From assembly GCF_003287875.1 (NCBI RefSeq), contig NZ_QMKK01000042.1, forward strand, positions 124,001-188,000: a DNA stretch of 64,000 nt, read 5' to 3'. The translations under genes were made by a program, and so were the position numbers. Below are positions 26,340 to 35,121 of this stretch, piece after piece. The notes below the pieces were generated by a model. That model was not told where the DNA came from and did not search any database. It worked only from the letters and a program-made list of their open reading frames with translations. Numbering within the stretch: the first letter of the stretch is position 1; each line of letters opens with the position of its first letter. This DNA is from Martinezella tropici. GTDB taxonomy: Bacteria; Pseudomonadota; Alphaproteobacteria; Rhizobiales; Rhizobiaceae.

Positions 26340-27466
26340 TATCGTCCGCTCATCCCATTCTTCGCCGCCAGAAACCGGTCAGGGCGGAAGTCGTGAAGGC
26401 TCTCATGTGCATGCCCGCGTACAACTTCCTGTGCGACAGCCTTGCCGAGATGCGGCGCGATCGACACGCCGCTATGGGTTACAGCGACATAGTAGCCCTC
26501 GACACCCGGGATCCAGCCGCTGCATGTAAGGTTGTCGCTGGGGATTGGGCGGATCACAGTGCGGATTGACTCCATGTCGATCGCCTGAATCGCCGGTAGC
26601 ACCTTACGGACAGCGTCGAGCAGATGCTTGGCTTCCCGACCTGCAGTATCCAGAGGCTGCATCTCAGTCACGAGCGCGTCGGCCGAGATTTTATGGATCA
26701 TCAGCCGCCCAGCGCCATCCGGACGCACGTCGAGATCGTCCATGTGGAATTGGCGGCGAAGTGTGGTTGCCAGCGGGAATGTGAAGCCAATGATGCCCAT
26801 GGTCGACGCCATCGGGATCGCAGGCACACCGTCCAGCACGTGAGCAGCCCAGCCGCCCGTGCAGTTGATGATCGCATCGGCTTCATAGACCGCCCCATCG
26901 ACGGTCTTGACCGCTTTAGCGACACCGTTGCGGACATCGACGGACTTGACGCCCTGATATGGACGGATATCAGCGTTCCATTTTTCCTTGGCTGCCCGTA
27001 GAAGCCAGGCCGCATAAAGTGCAGGCTGTATCCAGCCCTCTTCCGGATAATAGACGATAGGTGAGTCGCCGATTGCGGACAGGTCGATTTCCGGCTCGAG
27101 TTCGGCCACACGTGCTTTGCTGATCCACTCGACGCCATAGCCCCAATCGCGAACCTCGTTAGCATTTTGCAGCTGTGCTGACCAGTCGGCTTCATTTGCG
27201 TACCATTCGATGCTGCCGGTCTGATGGAACCATGGTGCATGACCAAATTCGCGGGCAAGATCCAGATGCGCCCGCATGCCTGCAACATTGAGCGCGTAAT
27301 AGGAGTGTGGGCGCTTGCCTGTCGCGTTTGTCCAGGCAAAGCTGGTGGTCGATGCTCCGCCAGCTATTCTGCCGGCCTCGAGCACGGTTACCTGAGCTCC
27401 GGCCTTGGCCGCCTCGTAGGCCACGGAACTCCCTACGATCCCGGCCCCTATCACTACGACGCGCAT
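26339..27466 (-). CDS. FAD-dependent amine/D-amino-acid oxidoreductase (DadA-like)
   Basis: This 375-residue protein starts MRVVVIGAGIVGSSVAYEAA with the GxGxxG dinucleotide-binding motif at residues 7-12 and an acidic residue ending strand 2 (VTVLEAGRIAGGAS). The C-terminal DAO domain includes VEGYYVAVTHSGVSIAPHLG. CAGGAG precedes ATG 27466. The DadA/glycine-oxidase family oxidises D-amino acids or secondary amines to imines. It is co-transcribed with ridA and divergent from an ornithine-cyclodeaminase-like gene, so the substrate is probably an amino acid or opine-like amine. Specificity cannot be read from sequence. Confidence 0.88.
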   Translation of the reverse strand: MRVVVIGAGIVGSSVAYEAAKAGAQVTVLEAGRIAGGASTTSFAWTNATGKRPHSYYALNVAGMRAHLDLAREFGHAPWFHQTGSIEWYANEADWSAQLQNANEVRDWGYGVEWISKARVAELEPEIDLSAIGDSPIVYYPEEGWIQPALYAAWLLRAAKEKWNADIRPYQGVKSVDVRNGVAKAVKTVDGAVYEADAIINCTGGWAAHVLDGVPAIPMASTMGIIGFTFPLATTLRRQFHMDDLDVRPDGAGRLMIHKISADALVTEMQPLDTAGREAKHLLDAVRKVLPAIQAIDMESIRTVIRPIPSDNLTCSGWIPGVEGYYVAVTHSGVSIAPHLGKAVAQEVVRGHAHESLHDFRPDRFLAAKNGMSGR

Positions 27467-27598
27467 GTTCTTCTCCTGTTGACATCGGTTCGACCGGTTG
27501 ACGCCTTCCAAACGGAAGTCGGCAGCTGCGGCGATGCCTCACTGTATGGGTGACGGAGGCTCCAGGGGTCAAACAACCGGAGGGGGCCGGTTTATAAG

Positions 27599-27608
27599 CA
27601 ATAGTTAT
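27599..27608. promoter_or_regulatory. Decamer shared by two promoter regions of the amino-acid cluster
   Basis: CAATAGTTAT lies in the divergent region between the FAD oxidoreductase and ornithine-cyclodeaminase-like genes and recurs at 34647-34656 upstream of the amidase gene. At the second site it is part of ATAGTTATAACTCTAT, which begins ATAG and ends CTAT like a LysR-type dyad. The LysR protein at 29919-30881 is the likely binder; this is inference. Confidence 0.3.
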
Positions 27609-27749
27609 GAAGGTGACGCCCGCTTCCTGTCTCTGGCGCCGTCATGAGAAATTGGCAGGAGCTCGCGGGCCCAGGTTATTAACTTTGCGGACTTGGGCTC
27701 ATTCTTTGATGATATCTCTTGTCTCGTCTGCCATCAGCTTGAGGCTCGA

Positions 27750-28751
27750 ATGTCTTCATCGCCGTCACACGGGATACTGGTCATTGATGGACCAACCGCC
27801 GAGAAACTCGTCAGCATTGAAGATGGGATAGCGCTGGCTGAAAAAGCTCTCCGCAGCACATCCGATGGAACCGCGCAGCAGGACATCCGACGCACCCTGA
27901 CGCTTCCCGGAATGACTGGAACCTGTCTCTCGGTCATGTACGGGTCGGCGGCGGAGACGGAGCCGTTCGGCGCAAAAGTTCAGTCGGTCTTTCCGCAGAA
28001 TTTCGAGCACGGGCTTCCCTCGCACCAGGGCGGCATTCTGCTATTCGATCGCGAAAGTGGCAGACCCACTGCCCTGATCAACGCCAGCGCCGTCACCGGC
28101 ATGAGAACGCCTGCGGCATCTGCGGTCGCCACCCGCGCGCTTGCCCGGCCTGAAGCAAGTGAACTTGCGCTCATTGGCTACGGTGAACAGGCCGCCCGGC
28201 ATATCGAGACGATCAGTGCCGTCCGACCAATATCCCGCGTTCGCGTATGGGGTCGAAATCCGGACAAGGCCAAGGCCTTCGCCGAAGCCCAAACCAGCAA
28301 GGACATTCCAACTCTTGCCTACGAGACAGCGCGCAAGGCGGTCGAAGGCGCCGACATCGTCTGTACCGTGACGGCGGCCAAGCTGCCTGTTTTGATGGGT
28401 GAATGGCTGACGCCAGGCACGCACATCAATGCCGTCGGCGCCAGCGTGGCAGCGCTTCAGGAAATCGATCTGGAATGTGTGAAGCGCTCACGTATCTGGG
28501 TCGACTATATGCCGATGGCAATGGCCGCAGCGTCCGATATCTTTGAACCGCTGCAAAAGGGTCTCATCGGATCCACCCAGCTGATCGGTGAGATTGGTGC
28601 GGCACTGAACGGCGCGATTCCAGGGCGAATGAACCCCTCCGAGATCACCCTTTATCGCTCACTCGGTGTGCCTGCTCAGGACATCGTCCTTGCAAACTTC
28701 ATTTTCCAGACGGCGAGAGACCATGGTCTCGGCGTCGAAGTATCCTTGTGA
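27750..28751 (+). CDS. Ornithine cyclodeaminase / mu-crystallin family NAD(P)-dependent reductase
   Basis: This 333-residue protein starts MSSSPSHGILVIDGPTAEKL after TTGAGG; the frame is open further upstream to 27693. It shows the family hallmarks: KVQSVFPQNFEHGLPSHQGG in the substrate domain, TALINASAVTGMRTPAASAV, and a Rossmann motif LIGYGEQAARHIETI. Relatives include ornithine cyclodeaminase, alanine dehydrogenase, ketimine reductase and delta-1-pyrroline-2-carboxylate reductase. Its GTGA overlap and 8-base spacing to the aminotransferase gene indicate co-translation. Next to an imine-forming flavoenzyme and RidA, an imine or ketimine reductase role is plausible. Confidence 0.9.
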   Translation: MSSSPSHGILVIDGPTAEKLVSIEDGIALAEKALRSTSDGTAQQDIRRTLTLPGMTGTCLSVMYGSAAETEPFGAKVQSVFPQNFEHGLPSHQGGILLFDRESGRPTALINASAVTGMRTPAASAVATRALARPEASELALIGYGEQAARHIETISAVRPISRVRVWGRNPDKAKAFAEAQTSKDIPTLAYETARKAVEGADIVCTVTAAKLPVLMGEWLTPGTHINAVGASVAALQEIDLECVKRSRIWVDYMPMAMAAASDIFEPLQKGLIGSTQLIGEIGAALNGAIPGRMNPSEITLYRSLGVPAQDIVLANFIFQTARDHGLGVEVSL

Positions 28752-28759
28752 GGTCAAAA

Positions 28760-29908
28760 ATGCTTCCCAGCCAAAGACATCTGTTTTCGATTCCCGATGA
28801 CGTGACATATCTCGATGCGGCCTATATGTCGCCGATCCCGAATGGTGCCGCTGAGGCCGGACGCGACGGCGTTCTCGTCAAGGCAGCTCCGTGGGACATG
28901 ACAATCAACGCCTATTATGACGGACCTGAACGGGCGCGAGAACTGGCGGCGTCCTTTATCGGCGCATCCATTGATGACGTCGGCGTTATCCCCGCCACCA
29001 GCTATGGGATCGCTGTCGCCGCGGTAAACGTTCCCGTTGCACCGGGCTCCGTCATCATCATGATGGACAACGAGCATACCTCGCATCGCTATGCCTGGTA
29101 TGAGCTGGCAAGGAAGAAGGGCGCCACCGTGGTCACAGTACCGCGGAAGGCCGACGAGGACTGGGGCTATGCTCTTGCCTCAGCCATCAGGAACTCGCCG
29201 GCGCCCGTCGCGGTCGTCGCCGGCACGATCGTCCATTGGTTCGAGGGCATGAGCGTCGATATCGAGGCTGTCGCGGGCGCCGCGCATGCCGTAGGTGCTG
29301 CCCTCGTCATGGACGGGACGCAGTGGGTGGGTGCGGTCCCCTTCGATGTCGCGAAGGTTCGGCCGGACTTTCTGTCCTTCGCCACCTACAAGTTCCTGCT
29401 CGGGCCCTACCGCCTGGCATTTCTCTATGCCGACAAGAAGTGGCAGGAGGCAGGAAGCCCGATCGAATTCCATTCCTGGAACCGCAAGGGCGGTGAACGA
29501 TCGGACTTTTATCTCGAGACAATGCCTGACTACCTGGCGGGAGGACGCCGCTTTGACATGGGCGAGCGCTCCGACTTTGCCGTGCTACCAATCGCCATCA
29601 GCGCACTTGAGTTGCTGCAGAGCTGGGGCGCGCAGCCCGTGTACGAGCGTCTGGTGCATCTGAACAAGCTAATCTGGCAGGAGGCAGAAGCTCGTGGCTT
29701 CGGCGGCCCGCCGGCAAATTTGCGAGCACCGCACATCTCCGTTGTCGAGCTCGGGGAGCGGTTCAGTTCGGATCTGGCGAAGAACCTCAAGGACAACAAG
29801 GCTTTCGTCACGGTCCGCGGCACGAAAATGCGTATCACTCCGCATGTCTACAATGAAGAGCGGGACATCAGCCGGCTCTTCGAGCTCGTTGATACGTTAA
29901 CACGCTGA
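28760..29908 (+). CDS. Class V aminotransferase-fold PLP enzyme
   Basis: This 382-residue protein starts at ATG 28760 (TGAGG upstream; a GTG at 28748 is in frame). The fold-type I class V pattern is clear: VTYLDAAYMSPIPNGAAEAG at the N-terminus, VVAGTIVHWFEGMSVDIEAV, VMDGTQWVGAVPFDV with the cofactor aspartate, and the PLP lysine Lys211 in SFATYKFLLGPYR. Family members act as cysteine desulfurases, epimerases or aminotransferases. The sequence is not typical of IscS/SufS (no CSxGSACxS loop), so a catabolic transaminase, lyase or racemase role is more likely. It is the second gene of the two-gene plus-strand operon and ends 10 bases from the convergent LysR gene. Confidence 0.88.
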   Translation: MLPSQRHLFSIPDDVTYLDAAYMSPIPNGAAEAGRDGVLVKAAPWDMTINAYYDGPERARELAASFIGASIDDVGVIPATSYGIAVAAVNVPVAPGSVIIMMDNEHTSHRYAWYELARKKGATVVTVPRKADEDWGYALASAIRNSPAPVAVVAGTIVHWFEGMSVDIEAVAGAAHAVGAALVMDGTQWVGAVPFDVAKVRPDFLSFATYKFLLGPYRLAFLYADKKWQEAGSPIEFHSWNRKGGERSDFYLETMPDYLAGGRRFDMGERSDFAVLPIAISALELLQSWGAQPVYERLVHLNKLIWQEAEARGFGGPPANLRAPHISVVELGERFSSDLAKNLKDNKAFVTVRGTKMRITPHVYNEERDISRLFELVDTLTR

Positions 29909-29918
29909 GCCTTCTGGC

Positions 29919-30881
29919 TCAGCACTCGGTGAGTGCTTTTATCTCCCGGTCGATGACATTCATGTAGTCGCGCGTCGACTCGACAAGGTGCTCGATAAAA
30001 GTATCAGCTGCCGATGAGGCGATCGTGCCCCACGGGCGGTAGACACCAAGATTGATGTCCAGATGCGGCTGGAAGTCGCGGATTTCGATTGGCAGATCCC
30101 TTGCCATCCAGGCCGACAGACGATCAACCACCGTGACGCCAACACCGTTCGCCACCAGATTAATGCAGGTGTTGGATAATGCTGCCTCGACCTTGAGCGA
30201 CCTGTTGATGCCCCTGCTCTCGCAGAGTTCGTCCAATTGCCTGCGCATCGGATCACCGACGCCGAGCGAGACAAAGTTCGAGCCGTCGAGATCGTCCGCC
30301 TGAATGACGGGAAGTTTGCTCAAAGGATGGCCTTTCGGCATCACGCAAACCGGGGGTGTCGCGACGAGAGTCCGTCTTACAACGGATGGCGTATCGTCGT
30401 TGACTTCTGCCGCTACGCCAATATCGAGCTGGTTCCGGCCTGCCCGCTGTATGATGGTCGATGAGCTTCTAATATCCAGGGTTACAGAAACATCGGGATA
30501 CCGTCTGGTGAAACTGGCGATGATCGACGGCAGCAGAGTCAATCCGAAAGCCGGCAAGGCCGAGATATTGAGACGGCCGCTCCGCAGTTCTCGGATTTCC
30601 TTGGCAATTTGGGATATGCCGCGGACCGTTTCGAAAAGACGCTTGACCTCCGCATAGAGCATATGAGCTTCCGGGGTCGGGATCAGTCGCTGACGGTGGT
30701 TGCGAAACAGCGGGAAGCCGGCCTTGTTCGTCAGCTGCAACAGGATCTTGCTGACCGCCGGTTGCGTGATATCGAGGGCATCGGCTGCCTTCGTCGTCGT
30801 TCCATGCGACATGACGGCCGCGAAGACCTCGACCTCACGAGCGGTGAAATCCGCCTCACCTGGGATCAAAAGCGCCTCCAT
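29919..30881 (-). CDS. LysR-family transcriptional regulator of the amino-acid cluster
   Basis: This 320-residue protein has an N-terminal winged helix (TAREVEVFAAVMSHGTTTKAAD, then ITQPAVSKILLQL) and a two-lobed periplasmic-binding-like effector domain. An ATG at 30881 is preferred to the TTG one codon upstream. The full length and HTH are normal. It lies downstream of the ABC permease genes on the same strand (27-base gap) and may be co-transcribed with them. It probably regulates the surrounding transport and catabolic genes in response to a pathway compound; candidate sites are the CAATAGTTAT decamers. Confidence 0.9.
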   Translation of the reverse strand: MEALLIPGEADFTAREVEVFAAVMSHGTTTKAADALDITQPAVSKILLQLTNKAGFPLFRNHRQRLIPTPEAHMLYAEVKRLFETVRGISQIAKEIRELRSGRLNISALPAFGLTLLPSIIASFTRRYPDVSVTLDIRSSSTIIQRAGRNQLDIGVAAEVNDDTPSVVRRTLVATPPVCVMPKGHPLSKLPVIQADDLDGSNFVSLGVGDPMRRQLDELCESRGINRSLKVEAALSNTCINLVANGVGVTVVDRLSAWMARDLPIEIRDFQPHLDINLGVYRPWGTIASSAADTFIEHLVESTRDYMNVIDREIKALTEC

Positions 30882-30908
30882 CAACGCGAAACAACAAAGA
30901 CATCCCGA

Positions 30909-31595
30909 TTAGTATCGGGAAGCCATGCGTGTTTCCACATATTTGAAGCCGGAAGTGATGATGAAGGCCAGGACGAAGTAGACGAGCGCTGCCGCAAGCA
31001 GCGGCTCATAGGTCCGGAAGGTCTGGGCCCGCACCAGATTGGCGGCCGCCATGGTCTCGAAAACGGTGATCGCGGCCGTCAGCGCCGTTCCTTTCAACAG
31101 AAGGATGTTCTGTCCGCCGATTGCCGGCAAGGCCAGGCGAAATGCCTGCGGAAGTAGGACGGATCGAAAGATGCGGCGCTTGGACAGACCAAGCGAGCGA
31201 CCCGCCTCCGCCTGCCCGGTCGGGACACCAAGGATGGCGCCTCGCCATATCTCGGCGCAATAGGCGGCCGTATTCAGCGTAAGCACGACGAATGCATAGC
31301 CGTTCGCACTTCGAAACAGCGGCCAGAACACGCTGTAGCGGATCGCCGGAATGGTTGCGAACACCTGACCTATGCCGAAGTAGAAGATGTAGAGCTGGAC
31401 GAGCAGCGGTGTTCCGCGAAAGGCCAGCATGAAGGCCATCGCCGGGTATCTGAGCCAGCCTCGGGTCGAGATCCTCGCCACTGCCACCGGGAGCGCTAGA
31501 AGATTGCCGCTGATGGCACAGGCGATGAACAGGACGATCGTGGTCTGCAACCCAGAGAACAGTTCGCCTGTGAGATAGTAACCGAAATCAGGCAT
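30909..31595 (-). CDS. Polar amino-acid ABC transporter permease (HisM/ArtM-like)
   Basis: This 228-residue membrane protein carries the amino-acid permease (HisMQ/PAAT) EAA signature QAEAGRSLGLSKRRIFRSVL followed by LPQAFRLALPAIGGQ, and the family segment AFRGTPLLVQLYIFYFGIGQ. It starts one base after the stop of the other permease gene, so the two are coupled. Together they form the channel for the binding protein encoded at 32387-33172. Confidence 0.94.
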   Translation of the reverse strand: MPDFGYYLTGELFSGLQTTIVLFIACAISGNLLALPVAVARISTRGWLRYPAMAFMLAFRGTPLLVQLYIFYFGIGQVFATIPAIRYSVFWPLFRSANGYAFVVLTLNTAAYCAEIWRGAILGVPTGQAEAGRSLGLSKRRIFRSVLLPQAFRLALPAIGGQNILLLKGTALTAAITVFETMAAANLVRAQTFRTYEPLLAAALVYFVLAFIITSGFKYVETRMASRY

Positions 31596-31596
31596 C

Positions 31597-32319
31597 CTAT
31601 TTGCGCCTCCAGGCGTGAGAAGCCTTCACTTCGAAATAGTGGAATACGATGGAGGATATCCCCGACATGACGAGGAACACCACGCCGACTGCCGCATAGA
31701 AGAGCAAGTAGTGTCGCGTGGCACCGGCGGCCATCTTGCCGACGAGCACCAGTTCTGTGAAGCCGATCAGGCTGACCAGCGAGCTTTCCTTCAGAACGAT
31801 GAGCCACAGATTGCCGAGACCCGGCAGGGCCAGGGGGAGCATCTGCGGGATGATCACGAGGAAAAATGACTGCTTGCGCGTCAGTCCCACGGCAAAGGCG
31901 GCTTCCGACTGCCCGCGCGGAACAGCAACGATCGCGCCACGAAGCACTTCCGTACTATAGCCGCCCTGCACGACACCAAGCGAAATCGCGGCGGCGACAA
32001 AGCCGTCGAGATGAAACTGCATGGCGAGCCCCGTCATGCCGAGCAGGTAACTGAGGGCATCCGTCGCGGTGTAGTAGATCAGGAAGATCACGAGGATGTC
32101 GGGGACGGAGCGGATGACCGTCGTATAGGTGCTGGCCAGGGATCTGGCGACGACGCTCTTTGATTGCTTGGCAATTGCACCAAGCAGACCGAGCAGAAGG
32201 CCGATGGCGTAGGCACTCAGAGAAATCTCGATACTGAGCCATGCCCCTCGCAAGAGCTCGTCGGTCCAGCCCTGATCACCAAAGCTGAGTAGATTAAACC
32301 AGGACATATATGCATCCAT
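31597..32319 (-). CDS. Polar amino-acid ABC transporter permease (HisQ/ArtQ-like)
   Basis: This 240-residue membrane protein opens MDAYMSWFNLLSFGDQGWTD and then shows five hydrophobic segments; the EAA loop is QSEAAFAVGLTRKQSFFLVI then PQMLPLALPGLGN. A second in-frame ATG at 32307 is possible. It is the partner of the adjacent permease and lies 67 bases after the binding-protein gene. SIRSVPDILVIF-type residues match the conserved TxxRxxPxLL region of the family. Confidence 0.93.
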   Translation of the reverse strand: MDAYMSWFNLLSFGDQGWTDELLRGAWLSIEISLSAYAIGLLLGLLGAIAKQSKSVVARSLASTYTTVIRSVPDILVIFLIYYTATDALSYLLGMTGLAMQFHLDGFVAAAISLGVVQGGYSTEVLRGAIVAVPRGQSEAAFAVGLTRKQSFFLVIIPQMLPLALPGLGNLWLIVLKESSLVSLIGFTELVLVGKMAAGATRHYLLFYAAVGVVFLVMSGISSIVFHYFEVKASHAWRRK

Positions 32320-32386
32320 GCCGCTTTGTTCGTCGAATAGGTCTGGAGCCGACCACGATGGCCGGCGCCGATCCTAAAGTCGCCCA

Positions 32387-33172
32387 TCATTCGCCATAGA
32401 TGTCGAAGTTGAAATAGCGCTTGGTAATCGTGTCGTACTCGCCGCTGGCATGCACGGCCTTGAGCGCCGTGTTGAGCTTATCCTTCAGCGCAACGTCTTC
32501 CTTGCGCAGGCCGCCGCCGTCGCCGTAGCCGAACATGGTTTCGTGCGGCAGGGTCACCTTGATCTCGTAGTCCTTGCCTTCGGGCTTGTTGAGGAAATCC
32601 TGGATCTGGATGCCGGCTGCAGCCATCAGATCGACACGACCAGCCTGCATGTCGGCAATCTCGTCATCAAGGGTCGGGTAGAGCTTAAGCTCGGAGATGC
32701 CGTTGAACTTCTGCTGCATGTAGGTCGCCTGCAAGCTCGAACTCTGAGCAGCGACCGTGATGCCCTTGAAAGTGTCGGGTTTGGTAACGTCAAAGGACCG
32801 CGTATCGGCCTTCGGGCCGACGAGGACATTTGGCGAGTAGTAGTACTTGTCGGTGAAGTCGATGACCTTCTTGCGCTCGTCGGTAATCGACATCGAACTC
32901 CAGATGACGTCGAATTTCTTCGCAAGCAAGGCGGGGATGATGCCGTCCCAGGCGACGTCGACGACTTCGCACTTGGCTTTCATCTCCCTGCAGACGGCAT
33001 TCATCAGGTCGATTTCCCAGCCCTGCCACTTGCCGCTGGCATCCTTCACCGAGAAGGGCGCATAGGGCTCGGCGGCAACGCCGAAGCGAATGACGTCATC
33101 GGCTGCCGGGGAGGTCTTGGCGACGCCAATCGTGGCGGCGATGACGGAGAGTAAAATTGCGATCTTCTTCAT
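32387..33172 (-). CDS. Amino-acid/opine-type periplasmic solute-binding protein
   Basis: This 261-residue family-3 binding protein has a Sec signal (MKKIAILLSVIAATIGVAKT, cleaved near SPAADD). Mature-domain signatures include RFGVAAEPYAPFSVKDASGK, WQGWEIDLMNAVCREMKAKC, and FDVIWSSMSITDERKKVIDF, which is characteristic of the lysine/arginine/ornithine-binding group and of opine-binding proteins such as NocT/OccT. It delivers the ligand to the permeases downstream in the operon. The ligand is probably a cationic or opine-like amino acid, but the binding residues cannot settle this. Confidence 0.93.
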   Translation of the reverse strand: MKKIAILLSVIAATIGVAKTSPAADDVIRFGVAAEPYAPFSVKDASGKWQGWEIDLMNAVCREMKAKCEVVDVAWDGIIPALLAKKFDVIWSSMSITDERKKVIDFTDKYYYSPNVLVGPKADTRSFDVTKPDTFKGITVAAQSSSLQATYMQQKFNGISELKLYPTLDDEIADMQAGRVDLMAAAGIQIQDFLNKPEGKDYEIKVTLPHETMFGYGDGGGLRKEDVALKDKLNTALKAVHASGEYDTITKRYFNFDIYGE

Positions 33173-33207
33173 GTTTTAGTTCCCCTTTTTTGTGGATGTT
33201 GGATTGA

Positions 33208-34551
33208 CTATGCTGGTCCGGTCTCCAATCGGCTCAGCGTATTGCAGACGGAAAACAGATAGTTTTCCGTATATTTGGGCGTTGTGATCTGGATAGATGC
33301 CGGGAGGCTACCTTCAATAGGCAGGGGCATTGCAAGGGTTGGGACGCCGAAAAAGTTAGCCCATCGACGGAAATGTCCCCCAGCCAGACCGTAGGGCACG
33401 AACTCCGGTCCAACGGCGGTCATCTCGTCGGATAGCCTTGGGGCGAGACCTGGAACGACGGGCGTCGCGAGCACATTGATTTCCGAAAAGAGCCGGTCGA
33501 ATTCGCTTTCGGTCGCAGCTCGATATGAGATGGCTGACTTATAGGCTCGTTCTGAGATTTCCGCTCCCTTAGACAGAAAAGCATGAACCGCGGCCCCCAC
33601 TCTGTCGGGATTGGCTTCCACAAGGTTTCGGTATCGCTGCGTGAACTCGTACATCAGGATCGTCAGTCCTGCCTCGCGGATCTCGGCGGCATGCCGGAAC
33701 GGAACCATACGAAGATGGGCTCCAGCCCTTTCCACCGTCCGCAGGAAGCTCTCCTGCACAGCCGCTACTACCGGATCGACCGCAGCTTGGTAGAGATCGC
33801 GACAAATGCCGATGGTTATATCGGCAACCCTGATGTCGACCGGCCGTGGCTCGGCGACACCCAGCATGGCGTAATGCACCGTACGCGCGTCTGCAACGCT
33901 GGAGGCGATGGGACCGATGGCGTCAAAACTCGGCGCCGTCGGCAATGCGCCATCGGCATCGATAACACCTTGCGTAGGTTTGAAGCCGACCAGACCCGTC
34001 GCCGCGGCGACCGATCGATTGGACCCGCCGGTGTCTGTGCCAACAGCCGCGACACAGAAGCCGGCAGCAACTGCCGCCGCCGAGCCGCTGCTCGTTCCCC
34101 CGGTACCCCGCTCCGGATCGAGAGGGTTCACGACCTTGCCATGCCAGGGATTGTCGTGACTGCCGGCCGTCAACTCGTGCAGGTTAGTTTTGCCGATGAT
34201 GATTGCGCCGGCCGCTCGAAGGTTTGCCACACAGACGGCGTCCCGCTCGGCGACCGTCGCCTCGAACAAGCGGGTGCCCGCTGTCGTCGGCCATCCCCTG
34301 ACGTCGATGACATCCTTGACCGCGATCGGGATGCCGTGAAGCGGTCCAAGATGCTTCCCCACCCGCATCGCTGCGTCGGCCGCGCGGGCGGCTTCCAAGG
34401 CCTCTTCCTCGGCAACATAGATCAGCGCCCGAATTGCCTCGTTTTGCCCTGTAATCCGCTGCAGGCAGTCTTCGACCACATTCACAGGCGACAAACCATC
34501 AGCGAAGCTGCCGTGTATCTGGGCAATCGTCTGAGGAAGGGTCTTCGCCAT
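33208..34551 (-). CDS. Amidase signature-family hydrolase
   Basis: This 447-residue protein has the Ser-cisSer-Lys triad: Lys79 in HGIPIAVKDVIDVRG, cis-Ser about 154 in GTGGTSSGSAAAVA, and nucleophile Ser177 in GTDTGGSNRS. The ATG at 34551 is preferred over an upstream in-frame start at 34584. The family hydrolyses amides to acids and ammonia; GatA homologs also share the fold, but no gatB/gatC lies nearby. It is the first gene of the ABC operon, 35 bases before the binding-protein gene, so it probably cleaves the imported amide substrate in the cytoplasm. Confidence 0.9.
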   Translation of the reverse strand: MAKTLPQTIAQIHGSFADGLSPVNVVEDCLQRITGQNEAIRALIYVAEEEALEAARAADAAMRVGKHLGPLHGIPIAVKDVIDVRGWPTTAGTRLFEATVAERDAVCVANLRAAGAIIIGKTNLHELTAGSHDNPWHGKVVNPLDPERGTGGTSSGSAAAVAAGFCVAAVGTDTGGSNRSVAAATGLVGFKPTQGVIDADGALPTAPSFDAIGPIASSVADARTVHYAMLGVAEPRPVDIRVADITIGICRDLYQAAVDPVVAAVQESFLRTVERAGAHLRMVPFRHAAEIREAGLTILMYEFTQRYRNLVEANPDRVGAAVHAFLSKGAEISERAYKSAISYRAATESEFDRLFSEINVLATPVVPGLAPRLSDEMTAVGPEFVPYGLAGGHFRRWANFFGVPTLAMPLPIEGSLPASIQITTPKYTENYLFSVCNTLSRLETGPA

Positions 34552-34866
34552 CAGGTCTGATCGCTCTCGCGTCGCTGTTTGCACTGCAAGAACGCTAACA
34601 GGTCGGCTTGAAGCTTCCTAATTCCTGCGGACGGTCGGTTGATTACCAATAGTTATAACTCTATGGCGATCGATGTTCGATATTCGGTCATTGGCGTCAG
34701 TAGATTCAACAACTTGAGCCCGACCGTGTAGATTATCAAGGAAGCGGTTCTTCGGCCTCTCTCGCGGGACAGTCGAGTTGAACATCACCGATGAATCCGA
34801 TACGGCCAAGCTCGCGGCAGCGCATTCTGTGGCGCTCTTCGCGCTCCTAAAAACCAGCGAGATAAG
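34552..34866. promoter_or_regulatory. Promoter region of the amidase-ABC operon
   Basis: This is non-coding space between the amidase start and a truncated transporter gene on the other strand. It contains the decamer CAATAGTTAT (34647-34656), within a T/A-rich dyad of LysR type ending at 34664, about 100 bases before the amidase start. No gene is seen. Confidence 0.4.
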
Positions 34867-35121
34867 ATGTGTTCCGGAAATCGAGAATCGAGACCGCTTG
34901 CAGGTATCGCCCTTGTCTGCATCGGCTACGCGTGCTTCGCGATGCAGGATGCGATCGCAAAATGGCTGGTGGCCGACTACGACGTTCCGGAAATCCTGTT
35001 CATGCGGAGCTTCGTCATCGTCGCCGTCAGCGGCTTTCTAGTGAAATACCGCAAGCACCCATCGATCTTCAAAGCCCTCACCGGTCGTCCTTCGCGCTGC
35101 CCTCAGCAGGACATGCCCTAG
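34867..35121 (+). pseudogene. Truncated DMT/EamA-family transporter remnant
   Basis: The 84-codon frame encodes the start of a drug/metabolite transporter: LAGIALVCIGYACFAMQDAI is a typical first EamA helix and LFMRSFVIVAVSGFLVKYRK the second, with the common MRS turn. The frame then loses similarity around TGRPSRCPQQ and stops; a normal EamA protein has about 290 residues and ten helices. A strong plus-strand terminator lies 80 bases downstream, as if the middle of the gene had been deleted and the 3' control element kept. Confidence 0.6.
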
